Below, in pieces: positions 40,795 through 49,520 of a stretch of 64,000 nt of DNA. The notes beneath the pieces were generated by a model. It was given only the letters and a program-made list of their open reading frames with translations, was not told the DNA's origin and searched no databases. Made by a program: the position numbers and the translations under genes. Numbering within the stretch: the stretch's first letter is position 1; each line of letters opens with the position of its first letter. Origin of the DNA: BOG-908 sp965198825 (lineage in GTDB: Bacteria; Pseudomonadota; Alphaproteobacteria; Acetobacterales; Acetobacteraceae); assembly GCA_965198825.1 (NCBI GenBank), contig CBDAQB010000002.1, positions 620,001-684,000 on the forward strand. The letters are read 5' to 3'.

Positions 40795-41727
40795 GTGCCT
40801 GCGTTCTGGTTGACCTACAAACCCCTTGGTCCCTCTTCACCCAGGGGATGGCCAGCTGAAGACATGTCTTTGCTGGTCAAGCGCTTTGAATCCTCACCAG
40901 CTGGCGCTTCGCCGCTTTGGCGCATAGCTTCGCATCAAGCTGCAAGAACGGGGGATCGATTTTACCTTTTTAAGCAAGGAGCCGGCCCCAAGGGCATATT
41001 CGGCGCAGGGGAGATCATTGAAGATCCTCGCCTGCAAGGAGATCCAACCGATATCGAAGGCGGGGAAGCGTACCGGGCCAGAATAAGGTTCGACCGGCTG
41101 GTCGATCCAGCTCGTGCCTTTTTGTTAAGCTTGGAAGATATCAGCGATATACTTCCTAACTCGCTGTTGACAACGCAGGCTAGCGGTATCGGCGTAGCCG
41201 AAGATGTTGCCAACAAAATTGATGAGCGCCTTTTACCGTTGCTTCATCCGGCGGTCCCAATCGGCAGCGAGCAGGCGGATGACCCTGGCTTCGATCCTGA
41301 CAGTATAAAGGACCTACGTGAACGAGCACTCCGAGCAATACGCATTCGGCGCGGTCAACCGGTTTTTCGAGCGATGCTGCTGGAGGCATACGGGCGCCGC
41401 TGTGTGATAACGGGTTGCGCCGTCGAGGATGTTCTGGAAGCAGCACACATCACGCCGTATCTTGCCGGTAACACAAACCACACATCGAACGGATTACTGC
41501 TTCGCACCGACTTGCACACTCTGTTCGATTGCAAGCTTCTTGCGATTGAACCAAACACGCGCGTGGTTGTCGTTGCACACGCTCTTAGAGCATCCTCTTA
41601 CGGAAAAATTGCCGGTCGAACGATACGTGCTCCTAACAATCCACTAAATAGTCCGAGCAAGAGAAATTTGGAAAAGCGCTTCGCTCACTTCCAGGCGCTA
41701 CATGGAAAATTGATCGGAAACGCTTGA
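40795..41727 (+). CDS. EVE-HNH endonuclease (type IV restriction-like)
   Basis: The 310-residue protein starts at GTG 40795. Residues 1-125 look like an EVE/PUA-type domain (FWLTYKP, then WRIASHQAARTGDRFYLFKQ and GIFGAGEIIEDP), which reads modified cytosine in DNA. Residues about 185-265 are an HNH nuclease module of the McrA/HNH_2 kind (YGRRCVITGCAVEDVLEAAHITPY, GLLLRTDLHTLFDCKLL). Known EVE-HNH fusions cut 5-methyl- or 5-hydroxymethylcytosine DNA. It is divergent from the XRE-HNH gene across 356 bp, where no other gene is seen. Codon usage is visibly more AT-rich than nearby genes. Confidence 0.85.
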   Translation: MPAFWLTYKPLGPSSPRGWPAEDMSLLVKRFESSPAGASPLWRIASHQAARTGDRFYLFKQGAGPKGIFGAGEIIEDPRLQGDPTDIEGGEAYRARIRFDRLVDPARAFLLSLEDISDILPNSLLTTQASGIGVAEDVANKIDERLLPLLHPAVPIGSEQADDPGFDPDSIKDLRERALRAIRIRRGQPVFRAMLLEAYGRRCVITGCAVEDVLEAAHITPYLAGNTNHTSNGLLLRTDLHTLFDCKLLAIEPNTRVVVVAHALRASSYGKIAGRTIRAPNNPLNSPSKRNLEKRFAHFQALHGKLIGNA

Positions 41728-41749
41728 GCACAAGCAAGTAGCAAGCAAG

Positions 41750-41783
41750 CAGGGCGCAATCCTCTTCGCGATTGCACCACAAC
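41750..41783. repeat. GGGYGCAATCCTCTT...ATTGCACCAC palindromic repeat, copy 1
   Basis: GTGCAAT/ATTGCAC-type arms flank CCTCTTCGCG. The partner copy lies at 42430-42461. The two flank the 158-residue secreted-protein gene. Confidence 0.75.
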
Positions 41784-41874
41784 ACTAGCATCGGGGCACG
41801 TCAGACTGCCTTAAAGCGGATCGTTCTTCCTAGCTAGAGCCATCGTTGAGGGTGCAATGCCAACTCAAGTCCCA

Positions 41875-42351
41875 TCAACTACCTTGACCCGACGGTGCAC
41901 GAGCAACGCGATCCAACAAATAAAGATAGCCATTGGAAAACATCAGCAACATCTGACCTTGTTTCAGCATAACAGCGCGCGCACACCCCTTTCCGCCATC
42001 ATCGAAAACCGGCGTCTCAGTGCGGCCAAACGCATGCGCAATTGCTGTTTTCGGCAAATCCAGCCCACCGATGGTCTGCCCACCCCATAGATCGTGCTGC
42101 AAACTATCGTTCGGCAATGGCGACACCGTCGGATGCACAAGACGGCACACGCCATCCGCATCCTGCACCGCATCCTTTCCCCAAGTCACGTTCGTGCCGA
42201 GCAACTTATGAAAATCCTGCCCGGGCCCGGCGTCGCTTGCGCCGACCATGCGGCTTACCCTCCATTGCCCCTCGAAATCCGATGGAGAGTAGGCGAGGGC
42301 AGGCACCGGCAAGCACGCCAGAGCCAGCGCAGCCGTGACAAACCACTTCAT
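41875..42351 (-). CDS. Secreted hypothetical protein
   Basis: From ATG 42351 the 158-residue product begins with a Sec signal peptide (MKWFVTAALALACLPVPALA). The mature part has a lipocalin-like feel (DFEGQWRVSRMVG...CARAVMLKQGQMLLMFSNGYLYLLDRV), with two cysteines that may form a disulfide. It is probably periplasmic. I do not recognise a named family. Upstream in-frame codons to 42723 look like repeat-derived sequence and are left out. Confidence 0.7.
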   Translation of the reverse strand: MKWFVTAALALACLPVPALAYSPSDFEGQWRVSRMVGASDAGPGQDFHKLLGTNVTWGKDAVQDADGVCRLVHPTVSPLPNDSLQHDLWGGQTIGGLDLPKTAIAHAFGRTETPVFDDGGKGCARAVMLKQGQMLLMFSNGYLYLLDRVARAPSGQGS

Positions 42352-42429
42352 CGCCCAGGTCCCTGCTGCTTGAAGTGAAAGACAAGCCGGAGTTGCATCA
42401 ATCACACTGTAATCGAGGGCTACGTAACG

Positions 42430-42461
42430 TAGGGTGCAATCCTCTTTGGGATTGCACCACG
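42430..42461. repeat. GGGYGCAATCCTCTT...ATTGCACCAC palindromic repeat, copy 2
   Basis: AGGGTGCAATCCTCTTTGGG followed by ATTGCACCAC forms a stem and matches the copy at 41750. Apart from this element, the 343-bp gap between 42352 and 42694 shows no gene. Confidence 0.75.
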
Positions 42462-42694
42462 ACGCCCAGCAAGGTGGGCACGTTATCGAAGCATAACCAA
42501 CCATAACGATCAAACAGCCGCCGACCTGCCGTCGATCCGCAATCACCATGAGCTGGTCGTGCCAGGAGCCAAACACGGTCTGGGATCTCGGCCGGCATTT
42601 TGATAACCAGCATGTCCGGTTGTCCCCGCAAACCCCGTCTGATTGACCAGGAGCCCGCATCCCGCGCGCCCCTTTTCGCGGGCGGACAACAATC

Positions 42695-43714
42695 ATGACG
42701 CGCTTAAAAACCTGGGTAGCCACGGCACTGATCGGCCTCGCCGCACCTCATGCCGCCGGAGCGAGTGGTTACACCCTCGCACCGCTCTCCGGCGCCAACA
42801 CTCTGGGCAGCTTCTATCCCGCTGTCCTGCTCGATACAGGCGTGGCGCTCGGGACATTGATACCGGCCGGAAGCTCCCACTCGACCGGTCTGACCGCGTT
42901 CGGCACGACCGCGGTCGAGACGGATTACTGCGCTGCGCTCGGAGAACCGGGGCTGACAGCCGTCACCGCTGCGTCCGCAAACTACATCGCCGGCACCTGC
43001 GACGGCGGCATCGATTCATTCGTTCACGACAACAAATCCAATGTCACCACCCAGCTTTGGTTTCATGCAACAACCGGCGTCACGGGCGTGAACGACGCCG
43101 GCTTGATCGTCGGTGATTACACGACGGATTTGTGGCCTATCGGCTTCTATTACTTTCTGACGGGTTTTCAGACCGTGAACCCGCATGCTTCAACGGCAAC
43201 GAGGGTCTCCGGTGTCAGCACGCTGAATACCATCTTCGGCTTTTACATAGACCTCTCTGACGTCGGCATCGGCTTCATGCTGGATCAGTTCGGCCACTAC
43301 AAATATGTCCAGGCGCCCGGGCAGTTTACGCATTTGACAGGCCTGAACGGTCACAACGCAGCATCCGGCTATTATGTCGACACAGCCGGCGGCAATCACG
43401 CTTTTGCATGGAAGGACGGCAAATTCACCTATCCGGCCCTGCCGAATTCTCTCGATTCGGTCACGTCCGGCATCAACAGCAAGGGCGTCATCGCCGGAAA
43501 CTTCACGGACACGTCAGGCCAGACGCACGGCTACACCTGGTTCCCATTGACCGGCGGCCTCTTCATCTTCGACGCGCCGCCCGGCAGCTTCGGCCTTTCC
43601 GTCACGAGCGTGAACAACCAACACGCACAGGTCACAGGCTTCTACAAAACAGGGACCGTTCAAAACCCAACGACAGTTTCGTTCATCGCAACCTGTTCCG
43701 GCCGCTGCTTCTAA
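42695..43714 (+). CDS. Secreted repeat protein, probable beta-propeller (HAF-repeat type)
   Basis: The 339-residue protein has a signal peptide (MTRLKTWVATALIGLAAPHAAGA). It contains repeated units of the form GVNDAGLIVGDYTT, GLNGHNAASGYYVDTAGGNHAF and GINSKGVIAGNFTDTSGQTHGY, about 45-60 residues apart, as in extracellular HAF-repeat proteins. The C-terminal CSGRC could form a disulfide. The ligand or enzymatic role is not evident. Confidence 0.8.
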   Translation: MTRLKTWVATALIGLAAPHAAGASGYTLAPLSGANTLGSFYPAVLLDTGVALGTLIPAGSSHSTGLTAFGTTAVETDYCAALGEPGLTAVTAASANYIAGTCDGGIDSFVHDNKSNVTTQLWFHATTGVTGVNDAGLIVGDYTTDLWPIGFYYFLTGFQTVNPHASTATRVSGVSTLNTIFGFYIDLSDVGIGFMLDQFGHYKYVQAPGQFTHLTGLNGHNAASGYYVDTAGGNHAFAWKDGKFTYPALPNSLDSVTSGINSKGVIAGNFTDTSGQTHGYTWFPLTGGLFIFDAPPGSFGLSVTSVNNQHAQVTGFYKTGTVQNPTTVSFIATCSGRCF

Positions 43715-43729
43715 TCCGAGCAAGAACGT

Positions 43730-43759
43730 ATGGTGGGTGAGCGAAGCGACACCCACCAT
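43730..43759. repeat. Intergenic palindrome (ATGGTGGGT...ACCCACCAT)
   Basis: Nine-base arms pair across GAGCGAAGCGAC, 15 bp after the secreted protein stop. This is a common form of alphaproteobacterial intergenic repeat and may act as a transcript end. Confidence 0.7.
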
Positions 43760-43888
43760 CACGGCCAAACGGCTGCATCGTCCCCCCGTCACCCACAACC
43801 CACGAAACATTACGACAAAGCAAAGAAAAACCTTGCCCAAGCCCTTGACTCATGTTCTTCTTCCGTTCCGAACCCGGAGCGGACCAAC

Positions 43889-44536
43889 ATGGACGCCACC
43901 ACCCACCCTAAAGCCTCACAGCCCGCCAACCCCGCGGCCAGCCAGATCGAATTCTGCAACGAACTGATTGCTCAAGGCATGCAGATGGCCCGCGCCGCCG
44001 CCGCCCAGGCCATGCGCGAGGCGGAGGAGCAAACCGCCGCCATCCCGCCGGCCCGCCGGCGCACCCGCGACCCGAACCTGGCCTTCATCCGCATCTCCCG
44101 CGAAATCCGCCAGCTCGTCACCCTGGCCGCCCGCCTGGCCGCAGCCCCCGAAGCCGCCAAGCCGGCCCCAAAGCCCCGCACCCCAGAACTTAGCGGCAAA
44201 GAACGTCGCGCAATCGAGCTCCCGGCCCGCATCATCCACGCAAAATCCAGCGAACCAGCCGAGGACGACGAACGCCGCGCCCCCCTCCTCGCCGCCGCCG
44301 GCCTCATCACCGAGAACCACCCCTATCGTGAGGAGGCCCGCGCCAGCTGCACCAGCCTGATCGAGGCCGAGCTCGCCGCCGACAGCCGCCGCAAACGCTG
44401 CCCCGCCGACATGCTCATCACCATCGCCGACACCCTCAGCCTGGACATCGACAGCATCGACTTCCCGCCCGCCCTCATGGAGCAGCTCATCCCCCCAGCC
44501 TTCCAGCCAGCCGCGAAAACCCGCCAGGCCGCCTGA
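43889..44536 (+). CDS. Hypothetical Ala-rich protein
   Basis: From ATG 43889 the product has 215 residues with a helical, Ala/Arg/Glu-rich N-terminal half (QIEFCNELIAQGMQMARAAA, then PARRRTRDPNLAFIRISREI) and a conserved-looking C-terminal part (PADMLITIADTLSLDIDSID). There is no signal peptide or membrane helix. It may be a DNA- or protein-binding adaptor. I do not recognise the family. Very strong C-ending codon bias argues that it is a real, native gene. Confidence 0.7.
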   Translation: MDATTHPKASQPANPAASQIEFCNELIAQGMQMARAAAAQAMREAEEQTAAIPPARRRTRDPNLAFIRISREIRQLVTLAARLAAAPEAAKPAPKPRTPELSGKERRAIELPARIIHAKSSEPAEDDERRAPLLAAAGLITENHPYREEARASCTSLIEAELAADSRRKRCPADMLITIADTLSLDIDSIDFPPALMEQLIPPAFQPAAKTRQAA

Positions 44537-44610
44537 AGCGCCCTACCGCCCGCTCAACCTCACGGTAACCTCGGCCGACAACCCAGGCCGCCGGCGCAGA
44601 ATCAGATCGC

Positions 44611-45060
44611 TCATGGCGTCATGACCAGCAGCGTCGAGGTCGCCGACGCAAGCAGGGTGCCTTTGGCATCGGTCAGCTTCGCCTCGGCAAATGCCGCGCG
44701 TCGCCCGATGCTCAGCACCGTGCCGACAGCGCGCACCACCCCGGTCTCCGCCGTTATCGCCTTGTGGTAGGCCACCTTCAATTCGAGCGTGGTGTATTTC
44801 TGCCCCGGCGCCAGGCTGGCATGAACCGCGCATCCGCAAGCCGAATCGAGCAGCGAGGCCGCGTAGCCCCCATGTACCATGCCGATCGGGTTATAGGCAT
44901 GCAGGCCAGGCGTGCCTTCGAACACCGCCCGTCCGCGCTCGATCTCTACCAGGGTGAACTGCAGCGACTTGCCTATCCCAGGCATCCGCCCGGCTTCGAT
45001 CATCGCACGCAACTGGTCGAGGCCGCTCAGCCCCGCTCCGAGTTCTTCGACAAGGCTCAT
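44611..45060 (-). CDS. PaaI-type hotdog thioesterase
   Basis: The 149-residue protein has the PaaI-like signature NPIGMVHGGYAASLLDSACG, where the HGG block shapes the active site, and typical strands KYTTLELKVAYHKAI and VVRAVGTVLSIGRRAAFAEA. It would hydrolyse acyl-CoA thioesters in the cytoplasm. ATG 45060 is preferred because GGGAGAG lies nine bases upstream; ATG 45078 is possible. Confidence 0.88.
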   Translation of the reverse strand: MSLVEELGAGLSGLDQLRAMIEAGRMPGIGKSLQFTLVEIERGRAVFEGTPGLHAYNPIGMVHGGYAASLLDSACGCAVHASLAPGQKYTTLELKVAYHKAITAETGVVRAVGTVLSIGRRAAFAEAKLTDAKGTLLASATSTLLVMTP

Positions 45061-45109
45061 GCGGTCAGGCTCTCCCATCCAAGGCGGGCGACAGCGCGTG
45101 CCAGCGGTT

Positions 45110-45181
45110 CGGGACCGAGATTGTGGAAGCGCCCAGCCTAAAGGTCCAAAAGTTTTTTGCTTCTTTTTTTCAAAAAAGAAG
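45110..45181. repeat. Hairpin element, copy 10, core plus right half
   Basis: GGGACCGAGATTGTGGAAGC and CCTAAAGGTCCAAAAG match the core of copy 9 almost base for base, and the right hairpin GCTTCTTTTTTTC/AAAAAAGAAG follows. The left hairpin is missing. It lies between two minus-strand genes, downstream of the receiver protein. Confidence 0.82.
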
Positions 45182-45188
45182 TGCTTCC

Positions 45189-45605
45189 CTAATGCGCCTG
45201 CCCCGTAAGCTCGCTGATATGCTGAAGCACATTCTTGAGCACATAGGGCTTGGGCAGAAACCGGCTGCCTTCCGGCAATTCGTCCGGATGCGGCATCAGC
45301 TTGCCCGATGTCACCACCAGGTGGATCCAGGGCCAGCAGCGGCGGGTTTCGTGGGCCAGGTGAACGCCGCTCATCTCGCCGGGCATGTGGACGTCGGTGA
45401 ACAGGACATGGACCTCGTCGGCGCGCTCACGCAGCGTGTCTATTGCTGCGGCGGCGTGCTCGGCCTGCACCACGATGAAGCCTGCATCCTCCAAGGCCTC
45501 GGTCGCGACGAAGCGGATCAGTTCTTCGTCTTCGACGACGAGAACGACGTGGCTGCCGGAGGAGGCTTCGGCGCGAGGATCAGGGGGTGAGGGTTCCGGC
45601 GGCAT
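45189..45605 (-). CDS. Single-domain response regulator receiver
   Basis: The 138-residue protein is a CheY-like receiver: VVLVVEDEELIR (acidic pair), LFTDVHMPG (phosphorylated Asp), VVTSGK (Ser/Thr switch) and RFLPKPYV (Lys). It has no output domain, so it must act by protein contact or as a phosphate sink. No partner kinase is adjacent; the nearest is the hybrid at 46.7-48.0 kb. FixJ/Sma0114-like single receivers that pair with HWE kinases are one option. Confidence 0.88.
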   Translation of the reverse strand: MPPEPSPPDPRAEASSGSHVVLVVEDEELIRFVATEALEDAGFIVVQAEHAAAAIDTLRERADEVHVLFTDVHMPGEMSGVHLAHETRRCWPWIHLVVTSGKLMPHPDELPEGSRFLPKPYVLKNVLQHISELTGQAH

Positions 45606-46680
45606 ACCCTAGCAACGCGGCGCTGCAGCAGGGTTCAATGCCCGACCACATCGTGATGGATGGCGGCGCTGCCGGGCTTCGAAGAGCCGTTTCTATGGGT
45701 AGCTGGCCACACGGTAACGTCGGAAGCGCATGCTAAGCGGCACGCTCTATGTGACTCCGTAACAAACGACTGTGCTTAGGCCTGTGGCAAAATAGCATCA
45801 TGCAGGTTTTGGCTGTCCATCAACCCTATTTCACAATCAATTTGATCTGGCTTTCAGATCGCGATCAACTAAGATGTGGCGTGGATAGGTTATAAATCCA
45901 CGCTGTAAGGCTGTAAATCTCGTTGGCGAGGTTAATGCTTCGATACCGACAACGCCTTTTCGGTAAAGCTGCCGCCCAAGCTGGTCCACGGATCATCCGG
46001 CGGAGTTGTTCCATAAGGAAGCACTTTGGAAGTCAGGGGGTACAATCGCGGGTGATACGCAGCTAAAGCCGGTCCGCTCTATTGTGCTCTTGGCGCAACA
46101 GCGGGCCTCCAGCTTCGGCCTGAACGTCCGATTGCAACGAATCTGTCATCAACTGAGCGGGATCATTGATTATGGTCCGCTTCGCTGCCGGTCGATACGA
46201 ACCGGCGCAAAGCTTTGGGGGAAGAGAATGTCGCCGTTTATGTCCCGGTCCGTCTTGCTGATGGCAACGGCGTGTTATACCCAGCCAATCGTCTACTAGG
46301 TCAGTCAGTTCAACGACTTATAAAATGTGGCCTACTTCTGAGGCATACTGTTTGCGCCTTCGGCTAACCGGGACCGCTCTCTCGCCCCGCAGCTTTGCGT
46401 CGTCCTGCAGCAGACCGGCCTCAGCCCGATGGCGGACAGCTTCCCATCTCGATGCATCTTGAACGGGGCGCCGCCAACGAGCCGATCCGGCACCCTGACC
46501 CCAGTCGAACGACGCGGCGGACCGCCGCCACGAGGCCTCACCTCGCGCAGCGGGTTGGACCTGAGGACGTCAAATATAGCGGGGCCGCCGACCAGTGGCT
46601 TGATTGATCGTCAGTGTCCGGGGGCGAACGTGCTGCTCAACCCGCGCTCTCGCTCCGATGGAAGACCCGGGCCTCTCCCA
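45606..46680. other. Gene-poor 1.1 kb at the left border of the island
   Basis: No ORF here has convincing start signals or family likeness. The stretch 45780-45960 is AT-rich for this genome and contains an 8-bp stem hairpin (GCGTGGAT/ATCCACGC, 45879-45903). Short frames at 46006-46299 and 46395-46607 may be decayed genes. No tRNA or direct repeat marking an integration site was found by eye. Confidence 0.5.
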
Positions 46681-48036
46681 TCAGCTGAATCCTTTCGAGA
46701 CCATGATCTCGGACATCGCACTCAACTCGACCTGGTCGATCGGCTTGAGCAGACGAACCGCGGACTCGTGTTTCCCCAACGGTTCCATGACGCCTCCCGT
46801 GAAGAAGGCAAAGGGTATCGACCTGGAGACAAGTTCGTCGGCGACACGGAGGCTGCCGCCGTCGCCCAGATCGCAATCCAGAAGGACCATACCCAATTCG
46901 CCGCCGCGCGCCCGAATGGTGGATAAGGCCGCTTTCCCCGAGGTGGCTTCGATACACTCGAAACCGTCTTCTTCCGCTCCGTAATACATCTTGACGCCGT
47001 CCTGGACGGCGATGTCATCGTCGGCGACAAGGATGATCGATGAGCGCCTCGACCGCCTTAGGTCAGGAATGAGGTCACCCGGCAGAAATTCGAACATCCA
47101 CTCGTATCCGGCTTCCCTGAAGCCACCCGTCACCACGATGCCGAGCTCTTTCCTCAGCTCCGAACCCAGGAGCTTGCTTCCGCCACCTTGGGCCGTCGGC
47201 TTCGGGAGGACGCCACCGTCGAGGCGTTCGCTCCATCGAAGCTGAACCTGCGTGCCTTCGTCAGAAGTCTTCGTCGTCCACTCGACGTCTACCCAGCCGC
47301 GGGTTCGCCGGGTCACCTTCCACTCATCGTCGCGACGCGGCTGAGGCTCATCGAGCGGTCGAAGTGCGCCATAGTTCGAAGCGTTACTCGCGAGTTCTCC
47401 GAGGAAGAGCCCCAGTCCCTTGATGGTTCTTTCTCCCGCCAGAACCGGCGGTCCCTTGAAGAAGATCTCCTCGGAATTGTATCTTTGGAGTGCCTTTTGA
47501 AGGTATTGGCGAAGAGAGCCCCTCCTGGGCAGCTCCTTGTCGTCCGGATCCAGCGCGTCTCCGCTGAACGGACGCGCATACTCCTCCAGTTTCCGAAGGA
47601 GCGTGTCGGTGTCGGTTCCTTGTTTCAGGAGCGCAGGTATGGTCGTCTCGAGCCTTGTGAGAAACTTTTTCTGCCGGTGAGCAGCCTCCTTGAGCCTCAG
47701 CCGGTCCACGGAGAGGTTGAACCTCAGGGATTTCAGCTCGGATTCCGACCTGAGACCATCTGCGTCCCGATTTGCTCCCAGCCGACGTATCTCCCTCAAA
47801 GCCGCTGATATCCGTCGGCGCCGGGGTGGCGAAAGGAAGGCGAGTGCCCGATGCTCTCCCAAAGTATCGAGAAGCCGACCTAACCGGCCGTAGGTCACCC
47901 GCTGTCCATCGTCCCCCATTTTCGACGTCTCCCATCGCGGGCCGCGCCGGTCCGGGCGGTCTCCGACAAGGAAAACGGGCCAGGCCCCGAAGTTGCGGGC
48001 TCTTCCCCAAAGAGACGCCGTTTCCTTGACGATCAT
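46681..48036 (-). CDS. Histidine-kinase ATPase domain fused to a C-terminal receiver
   Basis: The 451-residue protein has a GHKL ATP-binding module of HWE-kinase type at about residues 180-315 (GLGLFLGELASNASNYGAL as N-box, AQGGGSKLLG as glycine-rich lid). A receiver domain follows at 333-451 with acidic residues 339-341, phospho-acceptor candidate Asp387 in LLDCDLG, Thr413 and Lys431. There is no sensor domain or membrane helix. A phosphorylatable His is not obvious (His120 is one candidate). It may phosphorylate its own receiver or the lone receiver at 45.2 kb. ATG 47919 is an alternative start. Confidence 0.78.
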   Translation of the reverse strand: MIVKETASLWGRARNFGAWPVFLVGDRPDRRGPRWETSKMGDDGQRVTYGRLGRLLDTLGEHRALAFLSPPRRRRISAALREIRRLGANRDADGLRSESELKSLRFNLSVDRLRLKEAAHRQKKFLTRLETTIPALLKQGTDTDTLLRKLEEYARPFSGDALDPDDKELPRRGSLRQYLQKALQRYNSEEIFFKGPPVLAGERTIKGLGLFLGELASNASNYGALRPLDEPQPRRDDEWKVTRRTRGWVDVEWTTKTSDEGTQVQLRWSERLDGGVLPKPTAQGGGSKLLGSELRKELGIVVTGGFREAGYEWMFEFLPGDLIPDLRRSRRSSIILVADDDIAVQDGVKMYYGAEEDGFECIEATSGKAALSTIRARGGELGMVLLDCDLGDGGSLRVADELVSRSIPFAFFTGGVMEPLGKHESAVRLLKPIDQVELSAMSEIMVSKGFS

Positions 48037-48094
48037 CCGACGTCACTTGCTTGCGACGAACCCATCCTAGGCTCCGATAGATAGGAGCCAAGCA

Positions 48095-48574
48095 GTGAGC
48101 CAGACCGGCGGTCTGCCTAGAGAGACGGCATCGTTCGATGGCGACGCCGTCCTGGAGTGCGTGGCGGCCTCGAACCTCGGCTACAAGGCGGGCGTCTCCG
48201 GTAAGCAGATATACATCGAGCAAACCCGGAGCATCTACTCCACCAGCGGCTGGTGGCTCGAAGGGTTCGTGAAAGGCATGAAGCGACGTGCGTCCGTCGC
48301 CCCCGGCATGTCCGAGACGCTCACGGTGCGCATAGATCCGATAGATCACCACGAGGGCGACGGAGAAGTCGCGGGCCTTTCCGGCGATGTCGCACAGGCG
48401 CGGCGCGTCCTAGCGTCCTTTCAGCATGCTGGGCACATCCTCGCAGGATACGCGCATGGCAAGGACACGCGCCGACGTCTCGAGCGCACCTGCGCCGAGA
48501 GAGGCACGCCGGTCTCCGTGCAAGTGGCCGCGGAAGCTGACGAGGAGCCGATCGGAGTTCCTCCTTCGCCTTAA
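48095..48574 (+). CDS. Hypothetical protein
   Basis: The 159-residue product starts at GTG 48095 with TAGGAG eight bases upstream. It contains SNLGYKAGVSGKQIYIEQTR and VRIDPIDHHEGDGEVAGL, which look like folded alpha/beta sequence, and no membrane segment. It is divergent from the kinase/receiver gene across 58 bp. Family not recognised. Confidence 0.55.
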   Translation: MSQTGGLPRETASFDGDAVLECVAASNLGYKAGVSGKQIYIEQTRSIYSTSGWWLEGFVKGMKRRASVAPGMSETLTVRIDPIDHHEGDGEVAGLSGDVAQARRVLASFQHAGHILAGYAHGKDTRRRLERTCAERGTPVSVQVAAEADEEPIGVPPSP

Positions 48575-48681
48575 CTCGACTGCAGGAGACCCAATAGGGG
48601 TCGCGCCTTGAGTGGCTGGCCGGGACGCGCGACAGGACCAGAGGCTCGCGTGAACCGTTCAGCCAGCGGTAGCGCCGCAAA

Positions 48682-49293
48682 TCAAGAACTCGTCTTCTTC
48701 TCGAGCAGCACGATACCGGCAACGATCTCCTCGTCCGCATTTATGAACCTGATTCCTCTCCGGGCGAGAACCTTGCAGATCCGGTCGAGGGTATCGACGC
48801 GGGTGCTTACCGCCTGCGTCTCGAAGCGCATCAGTGAGCTCTGCGAGACGCCCGCTGCCTGGGCGGTTTCCCTCTGGGACCATCCGAGAAGCTGCCGAGC
48901 CCCGGCCACCATGGACGGGGTGGGACGCGAGAGGGGCCTCGCACCGGCGAGCTTCTCCCTGAGCAGGCGTCCGCCCAGCGGCCACGTCAGGTCCGCGGGG
49001 ATCGGCATTCTTGAGATGATCACCGCTTCTACATCCCCGATCTCTCCTCGTCCGAACCTGGCGCCGCGCTCCGCAAGCGTAGCAATCATCTTGTCGAGGG
49101 TGCCCAGCCGTATGCCGTCAACCCCTTTCTCAATCCGATTGACGGAACTGAAGGAAAGACCGGCCGCGGCCGCGAGGTCCGACTGGGTCATGCCGAGCAG
49201 CGTGCGGGCGGCGGAGAGCATATTCGGCGTCGGACGTTCGAACCCAGGCGCGTTGCCGTCGTCCTTTTCCTTGTCAGCCTGGCTGGTGACCAT
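48682..49293 (-). CDS. Tandem double-XRE transcriptional regulator
   Basis: The 203-residue protein holds two similar helix-turn-helix units. Unit 1: PTPNMLSAARTLLGMTQSDL, then GLSFSSVNRIEKG and LDKMIATLAERGARF. Unit 2: PTPSMVAGARQLLGWSQRET, then GVSQSSLMRFE and LDRICKVLARRGIRF. Each unit starts with RPTP and ends with the same 'RG(A/I)RF' strand, so the gene arose by internal duplication. One chain could read both halves of an operator. A matching palindrome lies upstream at 49359-49386. It is divergent from the small-gene chain that leads to the large NTPase. Confidence 0.85.
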   Translation of the reverse strand: MVTSQADKEKDDGNAPGFERPTPNMLSAARTLLGMTQSDLAAAAGLSFSSVNRIEKGVDGIRLGTLDKMIATLAERGARFGRGEIGDVEAVIISRMPIPADLTWPLGGRLLREKLAGARPLSRPTPSMVAGARQLLGWSQRETAQAAGVSQSSLMRFETQAVSTRVDTLDRICKVLARRGIRFINADEEIVAGIVLLEKKTSS

Positions 49294-49358
49294 ACTCGGA
49301 CCACTGCCGAACGGGCAGCGCCTGTCCAGCTAAAGGCTTTAAGTGACTTCATAGAGTT

Positions 49359-49386
49359 CGAAAACGACTAAATTTATCGTTTTTCG
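49359..49386. promoter_or_regulatory. Palindrome between the double-XRE gene and the island genes
   Basis: CGAAAACGA and TCGTTTTTCG arms surround an AT-rich centre CTAAATTTA. The site is 66 bp before the regulator start, in the AT-rich divergent promoter region (49294-49520). It is the best operator candidate for the double-XRE protein. Confidence 0.5.
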
Positions 49387-49520
49387 GCTTGACCTTGTTC
49401 GGCCGTTCGGATCATCTCCTCGTTGTCGCCCGAGTCGATTGTCGCCGGGGTGGAAGCGGAGGGGCCGATGGACCTTGCTGAAGGGCTGCCAAGGGCGACG
49501 CATGCGCGGGCGAAAGCCAA

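Noticed and set aside
45780..45960. AT-rich patch considered as an attachment site or origin
   Set aside because: Only one 8-bp hairpin is seen; no tRNA, iterons or matching direct repeat at the other island border could be found by eye.
46006..46607. Two short frames (97 and 70 codons) in the gene-poor stretch
   Set aside because: No good ribosome sites, odd composition and no recognisable family; at most decayed genes.
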